Of a DNA stretch of 64,000 nt, positions 51,423-62,500 are shown piece by piece. The DNA is taken from assembly GCF_014651015.1 (NCBI RefSeq), contig NZ_BMWB01000007.1, forward strand, positions 186,001 through 250,000, in the 5' to 3' direction. Numbering within the stretch: position 1 is the first letter of the stretch; each line of letters begins with the position of its first letter. A model generated the notes under the pieces. It was given only the letters and a program-made list of their open reading frames with translations, had not been told where the DNA came from and did no database searches. This stretch comes from Streptomyces xantholiticus. GTDB taxonomy: Bacteria; Actinomycetota; Actinomycetes; Streptomycetales; Streptomycetaceae. The position numbers and the translations under genes were made by a program.

Positions 51423-53939
51423 CTAGGAAGATGAAGTCTTGGTGTCGCCGCGGCGACGGAATCCGGAGCCCATCGCCCGGCCCAGCGGCACGGCGGCGAG
51501 CCCCAGCAGCCCCGCCACCGCGACGGCCGCCCCCGCGCGCAGCCCCGGTGGCCGGAAGGTGCACTCCACGGACGTCCGGCCGGCGTCCAGCGGGGTCGCC
51601 ACCAGTCCCAGGTACGAGTCGGCGGGGCGACCGCCGCAGCTCCAGCCGGCGATCCGGGGCGCGGCCAGCACGGCGATTCCGCTTGTGCCCTCGGGCAGTT
51701 CCGCGCGTACGCCGTTGCCGGTGACGTCGACGGAGACCGCACCCGTGCGCTTCAGACCGGCGACGGCGGCGGACAGCCGGTCCCGGTCCAGGCAGCCGAC
51801 CGCGTCGTGGGGAAGCGTTCCCCGCCGGACCGCGTGCAGTGACACGGTCACCGCAGTGCTGCCGCCGGCGCGGCCGACATGCGCCAGAGCGGCGCGACGG
51901 CTCGGCAGTTCGCCGCGGAAGTCGACCATCTCGCCCGAGCCGATGCGTGCGGTGCCGAACAGGTCGGGCGCCCACAGGAAGACCTCGCTGCCGGCCGGGC
52001 ACTCGGCGGTCAGTGAGTAACGGCCGGGTGCCAGGCGATGGTCGGTGCGGTCCGCGCCGGGGACGGGCGCCCCGGTCCCGGTCCGCAGCCGGGCCCGGGG
52101 CACGGTGTAGACGGAGGCGCCGAGCAGCGTCTCCTGGTTGCGGTAGGGCGAGCGGCCGAGACGTACGGAGGCGTCCGGGTGCGGTCGCAGGGTCACCAGC
52201 GGCGGTACGTCCTGCCGGGTCACCGTGGTGGGCCGGCTGTCCGGTCTGTTCCATCCCTGGTGCGGGTCGCGCGGAACGTGCACCCGCGCGCCCACGGAGA
52301 AGATCGCATCGGTGACCGGGTTGTCGAGGCTGTGCAGGGCGCGGCCGCCCGACGTCCAGCCGCTGCCGAGGGCGACGAAGGTGCGGGTCAGTACGTCGGG
52401 GGTGTGGCTGCTGTAGTAGGCGGCTCCCTGACCCCCCACCGTCATCGGGTCGTTGACGGTGGTCTGCTCCCGCCCCGGGTCCGTGCGGTACCGGGGCCAG
52501 CCGTCCGCGCTCGCCACGGCGTCGGCCTGCAACCGCTGGCGCTCGCCCCAGGGCGCGTAGTCGTCGAGCCGGTTCAGCCGCTGGCGGTCCGCATAGGCGG
52601 TCGTCGCCGCGGCCTGGCCGGCCTGCGCGCCGATCAGCAGCACGGCGGCGAGCACCGCGAACCGCCTGCCGCGCCGGGCCAGTATCAGCCCGCCCGCCAC
52701 GGCCGCGAGTCCGGCCAGGAACAGCGGATACGTCCACCCGGTGATCAAGGAGCTCCACGTCGTCGTGGCCGCGCCGGCGAGGAGCACCGCCCCGCCTCCG
52801 AGCAGCGCGCGGCGGTCCGGCCAGGCGTGCGCGACCGCGGTCCAGGCCGCGACCACGATGACTCCGGCCAGCACGAAGGTCTGCCGGTAGGGGCTGCCGT
52901 TGGGTGTCGCGAACGCGTGCCAGAGCAGATGGGTCGGCCCCCACTGCAGCGACAGCGCCACCGCCGCAACCAGCCCCGCCCAGCCCCACCTCTCGCGTCC
53001 CGGCACCGCCCGGTGGAAGGCGAGAGCGCAGGCCAGCAGCAGCGTCCCGGTCCCGAGGAACAGCGCCGGGGTGAAGAAGCTGTATGTGGCCGGCAGCATG
53101 CGGGCGAAGACGTCGGACCACGCGGCCGGTCCGAACTCCCGCTTCCAGCCCGGGTAGGCGTGCCTCGTGCCGAGGAACACCGGGAGGAGGACCGGCGCGG
53201 CCAGCGCGATGCCGAGCAGCACGGTCCGCACCGCACGCAGCAGCGCCCGTATCCGCTCCCGCCGTTCCGCGTCCTCGAGCAGCAGCCGCAGTACGAGGAC
53301 GAGCGCCGCGCCCAGGGTGGCCATGTACGCGGTGTAGAAGTTGGCGATCCAGGCGAGGGCCACCAGCACCGGACCGAGCACCGGACGCCGGCCGGTGCGT
53401 GCCCACTCGCCCGCCAGGCACAGCACCGGGAAGGCGATCAGCCCGTCCATCCACATCGGGTTGTACACCGCCTCTGCGACCGACCAGCCGCACAGGGCGT
53501 ACGAGGCGCCGAGCACGGCCGCCGCCCATCTTCGGTCCGCGCCCCGGCGCAGCGCGGTGAGCAGCCAGGTCATCGCGGCGGCGGCAGCCGCCATCTTGAC
53601 CAGCGTGACCACGTAAACGGCCAGGTCCGTCTCGTCCCGCGGGAAGAGCGCGACGAGCACCGAGAACGGGCTCGTGAGGTAGGTGCCGAGGTCCGGCAGG
53701 AAGCTCGTGCCGTACCCGGACTGCCAGTTGAGGAGCACTCCGCCGTCCGCCCGTCCGTGCAGCAGGTCCCACAGCCGGGTGTGGAACGGGACGAACTGGT
53801 TGCCGAGGTCGTTCACATTGCGCGTGTGCGGGCCGAAGGGGAAGCTACGGGCGACGGCGTCGCCGGTGCACACGGTCCCGACGGTGATCAGCGCGGCGAG
53901 CGCGGCGGCACGGCCGCGCGCGGATTGCAGAGTCCACAT
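51423..53939 (-). CDS. YfhO-family membrane glycosyltransferase-like protein
   Basis: An 838-residue protein with about a dozen membrane segments in the first 450 residues, a conserved early loop NDLGNQFVPFHTRLWDLLHG carrying an Asp suited to GT-C catalysis, a large extracytoplasmic domain and a final membrane segment near residue 810. YfhO in Firmicutes transfers sugars from polyprenyl-phosphate to a wall polymer, working with a GT2 (CsbB) and a GtcA flippase; homologues of both lie directly divergent here. The acceptor in this organism is not known. Confidence 0.9.
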   Translation of the reverse strand: MWTLQSARGRAAALAALITVGTVCTGDAVARSFPFGPHTRNVNDLGNQFVPFHTRLWDLLHGRADGGVLLNWQSGYGTSFLPDLGTYLTSPFSVLVALFPRDETDLAVYVVTLVKMAAAAAAMTWLLTALRRGADRRWAAAVLGASYALCGWSVAEAVYNPMWMDGLIAFPVLCLAGEWARTGRRPVLGPVLVALAWIANFYTAYMATLGAALVLVLRLLLEDAERRERIRALLRAVRTVLLGIALAAPVLLPVFLGTRHAYPGWKREFGPAAWSDVFARMLPATYSFFTPALFLGTGTLLLACALAFHRAVPGRERWGWAGLVAAVALSLQWGPTHLLWHAFATPNGSPYRQTFVLAGVIVVAAWTAVAHAWPDRRALLGGGAVLLAGAATTTWSSLITGWTYPLFLAGLAAVAGGLILARRGRRFAVLAAVLLIGAQAGQAAATTAYADRQRLNRLDDYAPWGERQRLQADAVASADGWPRYRTDPGREQTTVNDPMTVGGQGAAYYSSHTPDVLTRTFVALGSGWTSGGRALHSLDNPVTDAIFSVGARVHVPRDPHQGWNRPDSRPTTVTRQDVPPLVTLRPHPDASVRLGRSPYRNQETLLGASVYTVPRARLRTGTGAPVPGADRTDHRLAPGRYSLTAECPAGSEVFLWAPDLFGTARIGSGEMVDFRGELPSRRAALAHVGRAGGSTAVTVSLHAVRRGTLPHDAVGCLDRDRLSAAVAGLKRTGAVSVDVTGNGVRAELPEGTSGIAVLAAPRIAGWSCGGRPADSYLGLVATPLDAGRTSVECTFRPPGLRAGAAVAVAGLLGLAAVPLGRAMGSGFRRRGDTKTSSS

Positions 53940-54063
53940 GATGGTTCGAATATGGCAGCGAGTGTCGCCAAATCACGCCACCCACACTTCAGTTCACCTG
54001 ACGGTCCCCTGATTGTCATGTGATGAATCCGTCGGATACACGCGGCTCCGTTGTTGTTCTCCT

Positions 54064-55041
54064 GTGCTGATCTCGATAGTTGTTCCGTGCTTCAACGAAG
54101 AGGAGATCATCGGCCGCTTCCATGAACACGTGACCGCGGAACTCGCTCTTCTCGGGGAAGAATTCGAGCTGGTCTATGTGGACGACGGAAGCTCGGACCG
54201 GACCCTCCCCCTCCTGAGGGAGATCGCCGCTGCCGACTCCCGTACGCGCTACGTCTCCTTCAGCCGTAACTTCGGCAAGGAGGCGGCGATGCTCGCCGGT
54301 CTCCGGCACGCCGGAGGCGACGCCGTCGTCATCATGGACGCGGACCTCCAGCATCCGCCGGAGCTGGTCCGGCGCATGCTCCAGCTGCACCAGGAGGGAT
54401 TCGACCAGGTCATCGCCAAGCGCACCCGCAAGGGCGACCGGGTCACCCGCACCGTCACCGCGCGCGCCTACTACTGGCTGATCAACCGGCTCGTCGACGT
54501 CGAGCTGGTGGACGGCGTCGGGGACTTCCGGCTGCTCTCGCGCCGCACGGTCGACGCCGTCCTGGAACTGAGCGAGTACAACCGGTTCTCCAAGGGCATC
54601 TTCGCCTGGGTGGGATTCCGCACGACGACATTCGAGTACGAGAATGCGGTGCGCGAGCAGGGCCGTTCCAAATGGAGTTTCGGGAAGCTGCTCAACTACG
54701 GTCTCGACGGCCTGTTGTCCTTCAACAACAAACCGCTGAGGGCCGCGATCTATCTCGGAATGCTGCTTCTCGCGGTCGCCATGGTGTACGCGGCCTGGAT
54801 CGTCGGCGTCGCCCTGGTGAACGGCGTGGACACCCCCGGGTATGTCACCCTACTCGTGGCGGTCATCGCGCTCGCCGGTGTACAGATGCTGATGCTGGGA
54901 GTGGTCGGCGAGTACGTCGGCCGCATCTATTACGAGGTGAAGCGGCGGCCGCACTTCCTGGTGAAGGCGACCAACGCCGGCCTTCCCCGAAAGGACGACG
55001 ACGAGCGGAACAGGCGCGCGGGGGAACTGGTAGGGAAATGA
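54064..55041 (+). CDS. GT2 polyprenyl-phosphate glycosyltransferase (GtrB/CsbB-like)
   Basis: A 325-residue DPM1-like glycosyltransferase: LISIVVPCFNEEEIIGRF, YVDDGSSDRTL, the DXD-type MDADLQHPPEL, and QGRSKWSFGKL, followed by two C-terminal membrane segments (about 235-255 and 270-295). It would load a sugar from a nucleotide donor onto polyprenyl phosphate. GTG at 54064 gives the family start; a TTG at 54013 would add 17 unlikely residues. It overlaps the GtrA-like gene (ATGA). Confidence 0.92.
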   Translation: MLISIVVPCFNEEEIIGRFHEHVTAELALLGEEFELVYVDDGSSDRTLPLLREIAAADSRTRYVSFSRNFGKEAAMLAGLRHAGGDAVVIMDADLQHPPELVRRMLQLHQEGFDQVIAKRTRKGDRVTRTVTARAYYWLINRLVDVELVDGVGDFRLLSRRTVDAVLELSEYNRFSKGIFAWVGFRTTTFEYENAVREQGRSKWSFGKLLNYGLDGLLSFNNKPLRAAIYLGMLLLAVAMVYAAWIVGVALVNGVDTPGYVTLLVAVIALAGVQMLMLGVVGEYVGRIYYEVKRRPHFLVKATNAGLPRKDDDERNRRAGELVGK

Positions 55042-55457
55042 CGGTACGCGGCCAGATCGTCAGGTTCGCCCTGGTCGGCGTCGTGAACACCGGGACGTAC
55101 TACGGCCTGTACCTGGCGCTGCTGACCGTGCTGCCGTACGTGGCGGCGCATGTCGTCGCCTTCCTGCTCAGCATGGTCGGGTCGTTCTTCCTGACCTCGT
55201 ACTTCACGTACCGCACCCGGCCCACATGGCGGAAGTTCCTGCTGTTCCCGCTGACCAACGCGGCGAACTTCGTGGTCACCACGAGCGGGGTCTATCTGCT
55301 GGTGGACGTGTTCCGCTTCGAGCGCACGTACGCGCCGCTGATCGCGGCGGCCGCGGCGATCCCGATCACGTTCGCGGTTTCCCGCGTGATCATGCTCGGC
55401 CCGGAGCGCCGCTCGGTGGAGCCCGCGCCGGAGGAGGAGCGGGCCCCGGCCCGCTGA
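55038..55457 (+). CDS. GtrA/GtcA-like flippase
   Basis: A 139-residue protein with four hydrophobic segments and the GtrA start QIVRFALVGVVNTGTYYGLY, FLLSMVGSFFLTSYFTYR and NFVVTTSGVYLLVD. GtrA/GtcA proteins are proposed to flip polyprenyl-phosphate-linked sugars to the outer membrane face. The ATG start overlaps the GT2 stop. It completes a three-component glycosylation set with the GT2 and the divergent YfhO. Confidence 0.92.
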   Translation: MTVRGQIVRFALVGVVNTGTYYGLYLALLTVLPYVAAHVVAFLLSMVGSFFLTSYFTYRTRPTWRKFLLFPLTNAANFVVTTSGVYLLVDVFRFERTYAPLIAAAAAIPITFAVSRVIMLGPERRSVEPAPEEERAPAR

Positions 55458-55545
55458 GTGGCCCCGGAAGAAGACCGAACCCGCACGATGACGGCGCGGT
55501 CGTCTCGTCGCCGCACCCCAAGGGCCGACGAATCGTTTGGCGAAT

Positions 55546-55563
55546 CAGTGGCCCGCGCCACTG
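55546..55563 (+). terminator. Hairpin after the GT2-GtrA genes
   Basis: CAGTGGC and GCCACTG arms with loop CCGC, about 90 bases past the GtrA stop. A short candidate terminator. Confidence 0.45.
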
Positions 55564-55593
55564 AAGCTGCCTAACATCGATCACCGCAAGGCT

Positions 55594-55611
55594 TTGTGCA
55601 CCGATGCACAA
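55594..55611 (+). promoter_or_regulatory. Inverted repeat in the leader of the SurA-like gene
   Basis: TTGTGCA and TGCACAA arms with CCGA between form a perfect 7-bp repeat. The in-frame ATG at 55604 lies inside it, which argues against that ATG being the start and for the TTG at 55634. Confidence 0.5.
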
Positions 55612-55633
55612 TCTCGGCCCCCGGGAGGCTCCT

Positions 55634-56284
55634 TTGCACCGCCGTCGTCGCACCGCGCTCACCGTCTCCGCCGCTCTCTTCGCCGCCGTGCCCCTCCTCG
55701 CCGCCTGCGGCAACGAGGCCCACCCGGGTGCAGCCGCCGTCATCGGCGGGGAGCGGATCGAGGTCGCCGCCGTCCAGGCGAAGGTCCGGGACGTCCGCGA
55801 CGCGCAGCAGGCTTCGCCGCAGTCCGCCCAGCTGATCAAGGACACCGGGCAGCTCGGCCGCGCCAAGCTGTACGACCTGATCGTCGACCGAGTCGTGCAG
55901 CGTGCCGCCGACGACGCAGGGGTGAGCGTCAGCCGCAAGGAGATCCAGGACGAGCGCGACACGCTCACCAAGCAGTCCGGCGGCGAGGAGCAGCTCGCCG
56001 CGATGTATCTGCAGCAGCGCGGCGTCGCCCCTGGTCAGCTCGACGACGCCGTGCGCCGCGACATCCTGGTCGGCAAGATCGCCACGGCCATCGGCGCCAC
56101 CAACAGCCCGCGGGGCCAGCAGCAGCTGAACGAGACGTTCACCGCCGCGGCGAAGTCCCTGGACATCGATGTGAACCCGCGCTACGGCGCCTGGGACGAC
56201 ACGAAGCTCGAGCTCGGCACGTACAAGGCGCCCTGGATCACCCAGGTCTCCCAGGTCACGGAGCCCGTCGAGGCAGGCGCGTAA
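55634..56284 (+). CDS. SurA N-terminal-domain lipoprotein
   Basis: A 216-residue lipoprotein (RRRRTALTVSAALFAAVPLL signal, lipobox LAAC) with a SurA/PrsA-like chaperone N-terminal domain (VIGGERIEVAAVQAKVRDV, LYDLIVDRVVQRAADDAGV, RKEIQDERDTL) but no parvulin PPIase domain. It may assist folding of exported proteins. TTG at 55634 has GGGAGG at the right distance; the upstream ATG at 55604 lies in an inverted repeat. It precedes mazG by 22 bases, a conserved neighbourhood. Confidence 0.85.
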   Translation: MHRRRRTALTVSAALFAAVPLLAACGNEAHPGAAAVIGGERIEVAAVQAKVRDVRDAQQASPQSAQLIKDTGQLGRAKLYDLIVDRVVQRAADDAGVSVSRKEIQDERDTLTKQSGGEEQLAAMYLQQRGVAPGQLDDAVRRDILVGKIATAIGATNSPRGQQQLNETFTAAAKSLDIDVNPRYGAWDDTKLELGTYKAPWITQVSQVTEPVEAGA

Positions 56285-56294
56285 CCGCGAGCGG

Positions 56295-56306
56295 TAGGTT
56301 CGGGGT
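56295..56306 (+). promoter_or_regulatory. Leaderless-type -10 for mazG
   Basis: TAGGTT at 56295-56300 ends six bases before the GTG at 56307, in the short gap after the SurA-like gene. It suggests mazG can be transcribed on its own as a leaderless mRNA. Confidence 0.4.
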
Positions 56307-57299
56307 GTGACCACAGAAGCACCCGCCGCCGGCCGTATCGTCCTGCTCACCGCCAGCCACCGTGTCGCGCCCGGACTGCTGTCCTGGCCCGCCTGGCAGA
56401 CGCTGCACGCCGCGGACCGGGTGCTGTGCGCCGACGCGGCGCACCGGCAGCTGTCCTACCTGCGCGAGGCGGGCATCACCGTGGAGCACGCCGCGCCGGC
56501 CGCGCAGGAGCTCGTCGACTACTGCTCGGCGGGCGGCCGAACGGTCGTCCTCCTGGCCTCCGGCGAGGGCGACACGGCGCTCACCGACGGCCTGGCCCGC
56601 CTCGGCGGCTCCGGCCGGGTGCGGATGCCGGACCTGGAGCTGCTCCCCGGCGCCTACGACCTGCCGGGCGCGCGGCTGCTGGACCTCGTCGAGGTCATGG
56701 ACCGGATCCGCCGCGAGTGCCCCTGGTCGTCGCAGCAGACCCACAAGGGGCTGGCCAAGTACGGCATCGAGGAGGCGTACGAGCTCGTCGAGGCCATCGA
56801 GGACGGCGACCGGGAGGAGCTGCGCGAGGAGCTCGGGGACGTGCTGCTCCAGGTCGTCTTCCACGCGCGCATCGCAGAGGAGGACGCGGAAGAGCCGTTC
56901 TCGGTCGACGACGTCGCGGCCACGATCGTCGAGAAGCTGATCCACCGGCACCCGCATGTCTTCGGTGAGGAGACGGCCTCGACGCCCGAGGAGGTCAAGG
57001 CGCACTGGCTGCGCACCAAGGCGGTCGAGAAGCAGCGCGAGTCGGTGACCGACGGTGTCCCGCTCGGCCAGCCGGGCCTCGCGCTGGCGGCGAAGCTGGC
57101 GTCCCGCGTCCGTACGGCCGGTCTCGGTGTGGAGCTCCCCGCCGGCCAGGGCATCGGCTACGAGCTGCTGGCGCTCGCCGTCCGCGCAGAGGCGGACGGC
57201 GTCGACCCGGAGGCGGCGCTGCGGGCCGCGGCCCGCGCGTACCGGGACGCGATCCGGGCGGCGGAGCAGGGCGGCGCGGCCGGTAACGTCGAGGGGTGA
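56307..57299 (+). CDS. mazG: Nucleoside triphosphate pyrophosphohydrolase MazG
   Basis: A 330-residue MazG. The catalytic domain (about residues 128-230) shows RRECPWSSQQTHKGLAKYGI, EEAYELVEAIEDGD and EELREELGDVLLQVVFHARI, the EExxE...ExxD metal-binding arrangement. An N-terminal 120-residue extension (IVLLTASHRVAPGLLSWPAW) is typical of actinobacterial MazG. It hydrolyses aberrant or excess NTPs. It overlaps the P450 gene by four bases. Confidence 0.94.
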   Translation: MTTEAPAAGRIVLLTASHRVAPGLLSWPAWQTLHAADRVLCADAAHRQLSYLREAGITVEHAAPAAQELVDYCSAGGRTVVLLASGEGDTALTDGLARLGGSGRVRMPDLELLPGAYDLPGARLLDLVEVMDRIRRECPWSSQQTHKGLAKYGIEEAYELVEAIEDGDREELREELGDVLLQVVFHARIAEEDAEEPFSVDDVAATIVEKLIHRHPHVFGEETASTPEEVKAHWLRTKAVEKQRESVTDGVPLGQPGLALAAKLASRVRTAGLGVELPAGQGIGYELLALAVRAEADGVDPEAALRAAARAYRDAIRAAEQGGAAGNVEG

Positions 57300-58576
57300 A
57301 CGACCCGAGCACCGCGCCCGAACTCTTCACCTGGGAGTTCGCGACCGACCCGTACCCCGCCTACGCCTGGCTGCGCGAGCACTCGCCCGTGCACAGGACC
57401 CGACTGCCCAGCGGGGTCGAGGCGTGGCTGGTGACCCGTTACACGGACGCCCGGCAGGCGCTCGCCGACCAGCGGCTGTCGAAGAACCCGGCGCATCATG
57501 ACGAACCCGCGCATGCCAAGGGGAAGACGGGCATTCCCGGCGAGCGCAAGGCAGAGCTGATGACGCATCTGCTGAACATCGACCCGCCGGACCACACCCG
57601 GCTGCGCCGGCTCGTCTCCAAGGCGTTCACGCCGCGGCGGGTGGCCGAGTTCGCGCCCCGGGTGCAGGAGCTGACGGACCGGCTCATCGACGCCTTCGTC
57701 GACAAGGGGGAGGCGGACCTGATCCACGAGTTCGCGTTCCCGCTCCCCATCTACGCCATCTGCGACATGCTCGGCGTCCCGCGCGAGGACCAGGACGACT
57801 TCCGTGACTGGGCGGGCATGATGATCCGTCATGGCGGGGGTCCGCGCGGCGGCGTCGCCCGCTCTGTGAAGAGGATGCGGGGATACCTGGCCGAGCTGAT
57901 CCACCGCAAGCGGGAACAGCCGGGCGACGACCTCATCTCGGGCCTCATCAAGGCGTCCGACCACGGCGAGCACCTCACGGAGAACGAGGCCGCCGCGATG
58001 GCCTTCATCCTCCTCTTCGCCGGGTTCGAAACCACCGTCAACCTCATCGGCAACGGCGTGTACGCGTTGCTGCGCAATCCGGAGCAACGCGAGCGCCTGC
58101 AGGCCTCGCTCGCCGCAGGGGAACGGGGGCTGCTGGAGACGGGCGTCGAGGAACTGCTCCGCTACGACGGTCCGGTGGAGCTCGCGACGTGGCGGTTCGC
58201 CACCGAGGCGCTCACCGTCGGCGGGCAGCGGATCGCAGCCGGGGACCCCGTACTCGTCGTCCTCGCCGCCGCGGACCGAGACCCCGAACGCTTCGCCGAC
58301 CCGGACGCGCTCGACCTGTCACGGAGCGACAACCAGCATCTGGGGTACGGCCACGGCATCCACTACTGCCTCGGCGCACCGCTGGCCCGGCTCGAGGGGC
58401 AGACCGCGCTGGCCACGCTGCTCCGCAGAGTGCCCGACCTGCGACTTGCGGAAGATCCAACCGATTTGCGGTGGCGTGGAGGGCTCATCATGCGTGGTTT
58501 GCGCACTCTGCCCGTTGCCTGGGGACCCGGGGGCGCCCCCGGGGGAATCAAGCCCGGCACGGCGCAAACCAACTGA
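57296..58576 (+). CDS. Cytochrome P450
   Basis: A 426-residue soluble P450 of the bacterial CYP105/107 type. Visible are the I-helix AGFETTVNLIG (Glu-Thr in place of the usual acid-Thr pair), ExxR in EELLRY, and the haem loop LGYGHGIHYCLGAPLARLEG, where the usual first Phe is Leu. The N-terminal WLREHSPVHRTRLPSGVEAW is standard. GTG overlaps the mazG stop (GTGA), so it is translationally coupled to a housekeeping nucleotide hydrolase; no redox partner gene is adjacent. Confidence 0.95.
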   Translation: MNDPSTAPELFTWEFATDPYPAYAWLREHSPVHRTRLPSGVEAWLVTRYTDARQALADQRLSKNPAHHDEPAHAKGKTGIPGERKAELMTHLLNIDPPDHTRLRRLVSKAFTPRRVAEFAPRVQELTDRLIDAFVDKGEADLIHEFAFPLPIYAICDMLGVPREDQDDFRDWAGMMIRHGGGPRGGVARSVKRMRGYLAELIHRKREQPGDDLISGLIKASDHGEHLTENEAAAMAFILLFAGFETTVNLIGNGVYALLRNPEQRERLQASLAAGERGLLETGVEELLRYDGPVELATWRFATEALTVGGQRIAAGDPVLVVLAAADRDPERFADPDALDLSRSDNQHLGYGHGIHYCLGAPLARLEGQTALATLLRRVPDLRLAEDPTDLRWRGGLIMRGLRTLPVAWGPGGAPGGIKPGTAQTN

Positions 58577-58584
58577 CGATGCAT

Positions 58585-58610
58585 CAGATCTGTGACTTTC
58601 ACGTGATCTG
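58585..58610 (+). promoter_or_regulatory. CRP-like palindrome upstream of the first rpf gene
   Basis: An outer CAGATC...GATCTG pair surrounds an inner GTGA-CTT-TCAC. The symmetry and GTGA/TCAC half-sites are compatible with a CRP-type site; rpf genes in several actinobacteria are CRP-controlled. A second TTGTGACTTA lies at 58620. It is 108 bases upstream of the start. Confidence 0.4.
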
Positions 58611-58717
58611 CGCTGCATCGACTTGTGACTTACGTTCGAATGCGGCTACGTTCACCGTCGACTCGGCAGGCATCAGCAGGCCGCAGGGTTAACAACTGTC
58701 ACGCGAAAGGCAACCGC

Positions 58718-59701
58718 ATGCTCTCCGGGAACGGACGACACCGCCGACCCCGCCAGGCTCCGGCCCTCATCGTCGCAGCAGGGGTGACCGGTTCGGCCAT
58801 CGCCATCCCGCTGCTCGGCGCGGGCTCGGCGTCCGCGGCCGAAGCGAGCACCTGGGACCGCGTCGCGGAGTGCGAGAGCGGCGGAGCCTGGAGCGCCGAC
58901 TTCGGCAACGGCTTCTACGGCGGACTGCAGTTCTCGCAGGAGACCTGGGCCGCCTACGGCGGCACCGCCTACGCACCGAGCGCCGACCTCGCGAGCCGAT
59001 CGCAGCAGATAGCCGTGGCGGAGAAGGTGCTTGCCGCCGAAGGCCCGGATGCCTGGCCGGCGTGCGGCCCTCTCGCGGGACTGCAGGACGACGGCGCGGA
59101 CACCGGCGTCGACCCCGGCATCCTGCCGCTGCCGCAGGGAAGTGACGCACCGGCCGACGGGGCGTCGCCGGACGCCTCGGAGACCTCCGGCGCCCTCGAC
59201 CCGGCCGAGCCGACCGACGTCACCGGCAGTGGGGCCTCCGAGGACTCTTCGAGCGCTTCGGGTGAGTCCGGCGCATCGGGCGACGGTGACGCGTCCGAGC
59301 CGTCCGGTGACGCCACCGGACAGCCGGTCCCCGAGGGCGGCGACGCCGAAACGGCTCCCGCGGGCGATGCCGCCCCCTCCGACGACGCGACGTCCGGTAC
59401 CGGCAAGCACCGCGGCGTGCCCGCCGATGACGAAGCCGAAACGGGCAATGCGGACGACGACCGCGAAACCGGTCGTCATGCCTCACGTGGTGACAGTTCA
59501 GGACGGGATGGTGTGGACGGGTCAACCGGCCCTGGCGCGTACACCGTTCAGCCCGGCGACAACCTGTGCGACATCGCCACCGCGCAGGAGGTCCCCGGCG
59601 GGTGGCCGGCCCTCTATGAGGCGAACGAGGAGACGGTCGGCGGCGACCCGGACCTCATCCTTCCCGGTCAGCGCCTCGATCTGGGCGCGGCGCAGGGCTA
59701 G
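58718..59701 (+). CDS. Resuscitation-promoting factor with LysM domain, acidic linker
   Basis: A 327-residue secreted protein. After a signal peptide ending ASAAEA, the Rpf transglycosylase-like domain ([57 protein letters not shown]) is followed by about 150 residues of Asp/Ser/Ala/Gly-rich linker and a C-terminal LysM (YTVQPGDNLCDIATAQEV, LILPGQRLDLG). Rpf proteins cleave peptidoglycan during spore germination and growth. ATG at 58718 has GCGAAAGG upstream. No riboswitch precedes this copy. Confidence 0.93.
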   Translation: MLSGNGRHRRPRQAPALIVAAGVTGSAIAIPLLGAGSASAAEASTWDRVAECESGGAWSADFGNGFYGGLQFSQETWAAYGGTAYAPSADLASRSQQIAVAEKVLAAEGPDAWPACGPLAGLQDDGADTGVDPGILPLPQGSDAPADGASPDASETSGALDPAEPTDVTGSGASEDSSSASGESGASGDGDASEPSGDATGQPVPEGGDAETAPAGDAAPSDDATSGTGKHRGVPADDEAETGNADDDRETGRHASRGDSSGRDGVDGSTGPGAYTVQPGDNLCDIATAQEVPGGWPALYEANEETVGGDPDLILPGQRLDLGAAQG

Positions 59702-59852
59702 TTCGCGAGGCGGTTCGCAGGCTTATGTCCGCTTCGTTCGAGTGAGACAAGGGTCTCTTTGCTGCAACTGGAGCAAATCGCCCGGCGAATTCGACCACTC
59801 CGCCCCTCACCTGCGAAAACGGACACTCATCGGTGGCCGGTTCGGGCGTTTT

Positions 59853-59884
59853 CTCCCCGATGTTCGACTTTGAACATCGGGGAG
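59853..59884 (+). terminator. Hairpin downstream of the first rpf gene
   Basis: A perfect 13-bp stem CTCCCCGATGTTC with loop GACTTT lies 150 bases after the stop and 45 bases before the riboswitch, separating the two rpf units. Confidence 0.8.
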
Positions 59885-59929
59885 TCCTGTGTCTACGGTC
59901 TGAACCGCTCGCCATCGCGGGCACCGTCG

Positions 59930-60836
<907 letters not shown>

Positions 60837-60865
60837 CCCCCACCCGTTCGAAACGGGACCCGAGC

Positions 60866-60909
60866 ACCCCGGTCCGGCGCGCCTTCCCCCGTACGCGCCG
60901 GGCCGGGGT
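60866..60909 (+). terminator. Long hairpin downstream of rpfA
   Basis: A 16-bp stem with one G-T pair: ACCCCGGTCCGGCGCG and CGCGCCGGGCCGGGGT, twelve-base loop. A smaller CCCGTT/AACGGG repeat precedes it at 60843. Confidence 0.85.
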
Positions 60910-61056
60910 TCGGTCCGTCCAGGGACCGTCGGCGGGGTCCGCGAATCGGTTACCGGCAGGTAGATACCGCCCGATTCGTCCCGCCCCAGGGGTCTTGATG
61001 CCCTTTTTCGTCCCAGGGGGCGGGCATCGGCCGGCCTTTGCGCCCGGTCCGGTTAG

Positions 61057-62409
<1,353 letters not shown>

Positions 62410-62434
62410 TCACCGGCTGACGCCCTGTCGCACG

Positions 62435-62475
62435 TACGTCCCCGGCCACGGTCCCGTACCGTGTCCGGGGACGTA
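62435..62475 (+). terminator. Two-tier hairpin after eno
   Basis: TACGTCCCCGG/CCGGGGACGTA (11 bp) encloses CACGGT/ACCGTG (6 bp) with loop CCCGT, in the short gap between eno and the FtsB-like gene. Confidence 0.85.
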
Positions 62476-62500
62476 GGCGTGTGAAGGGGAGGCGACAGGA

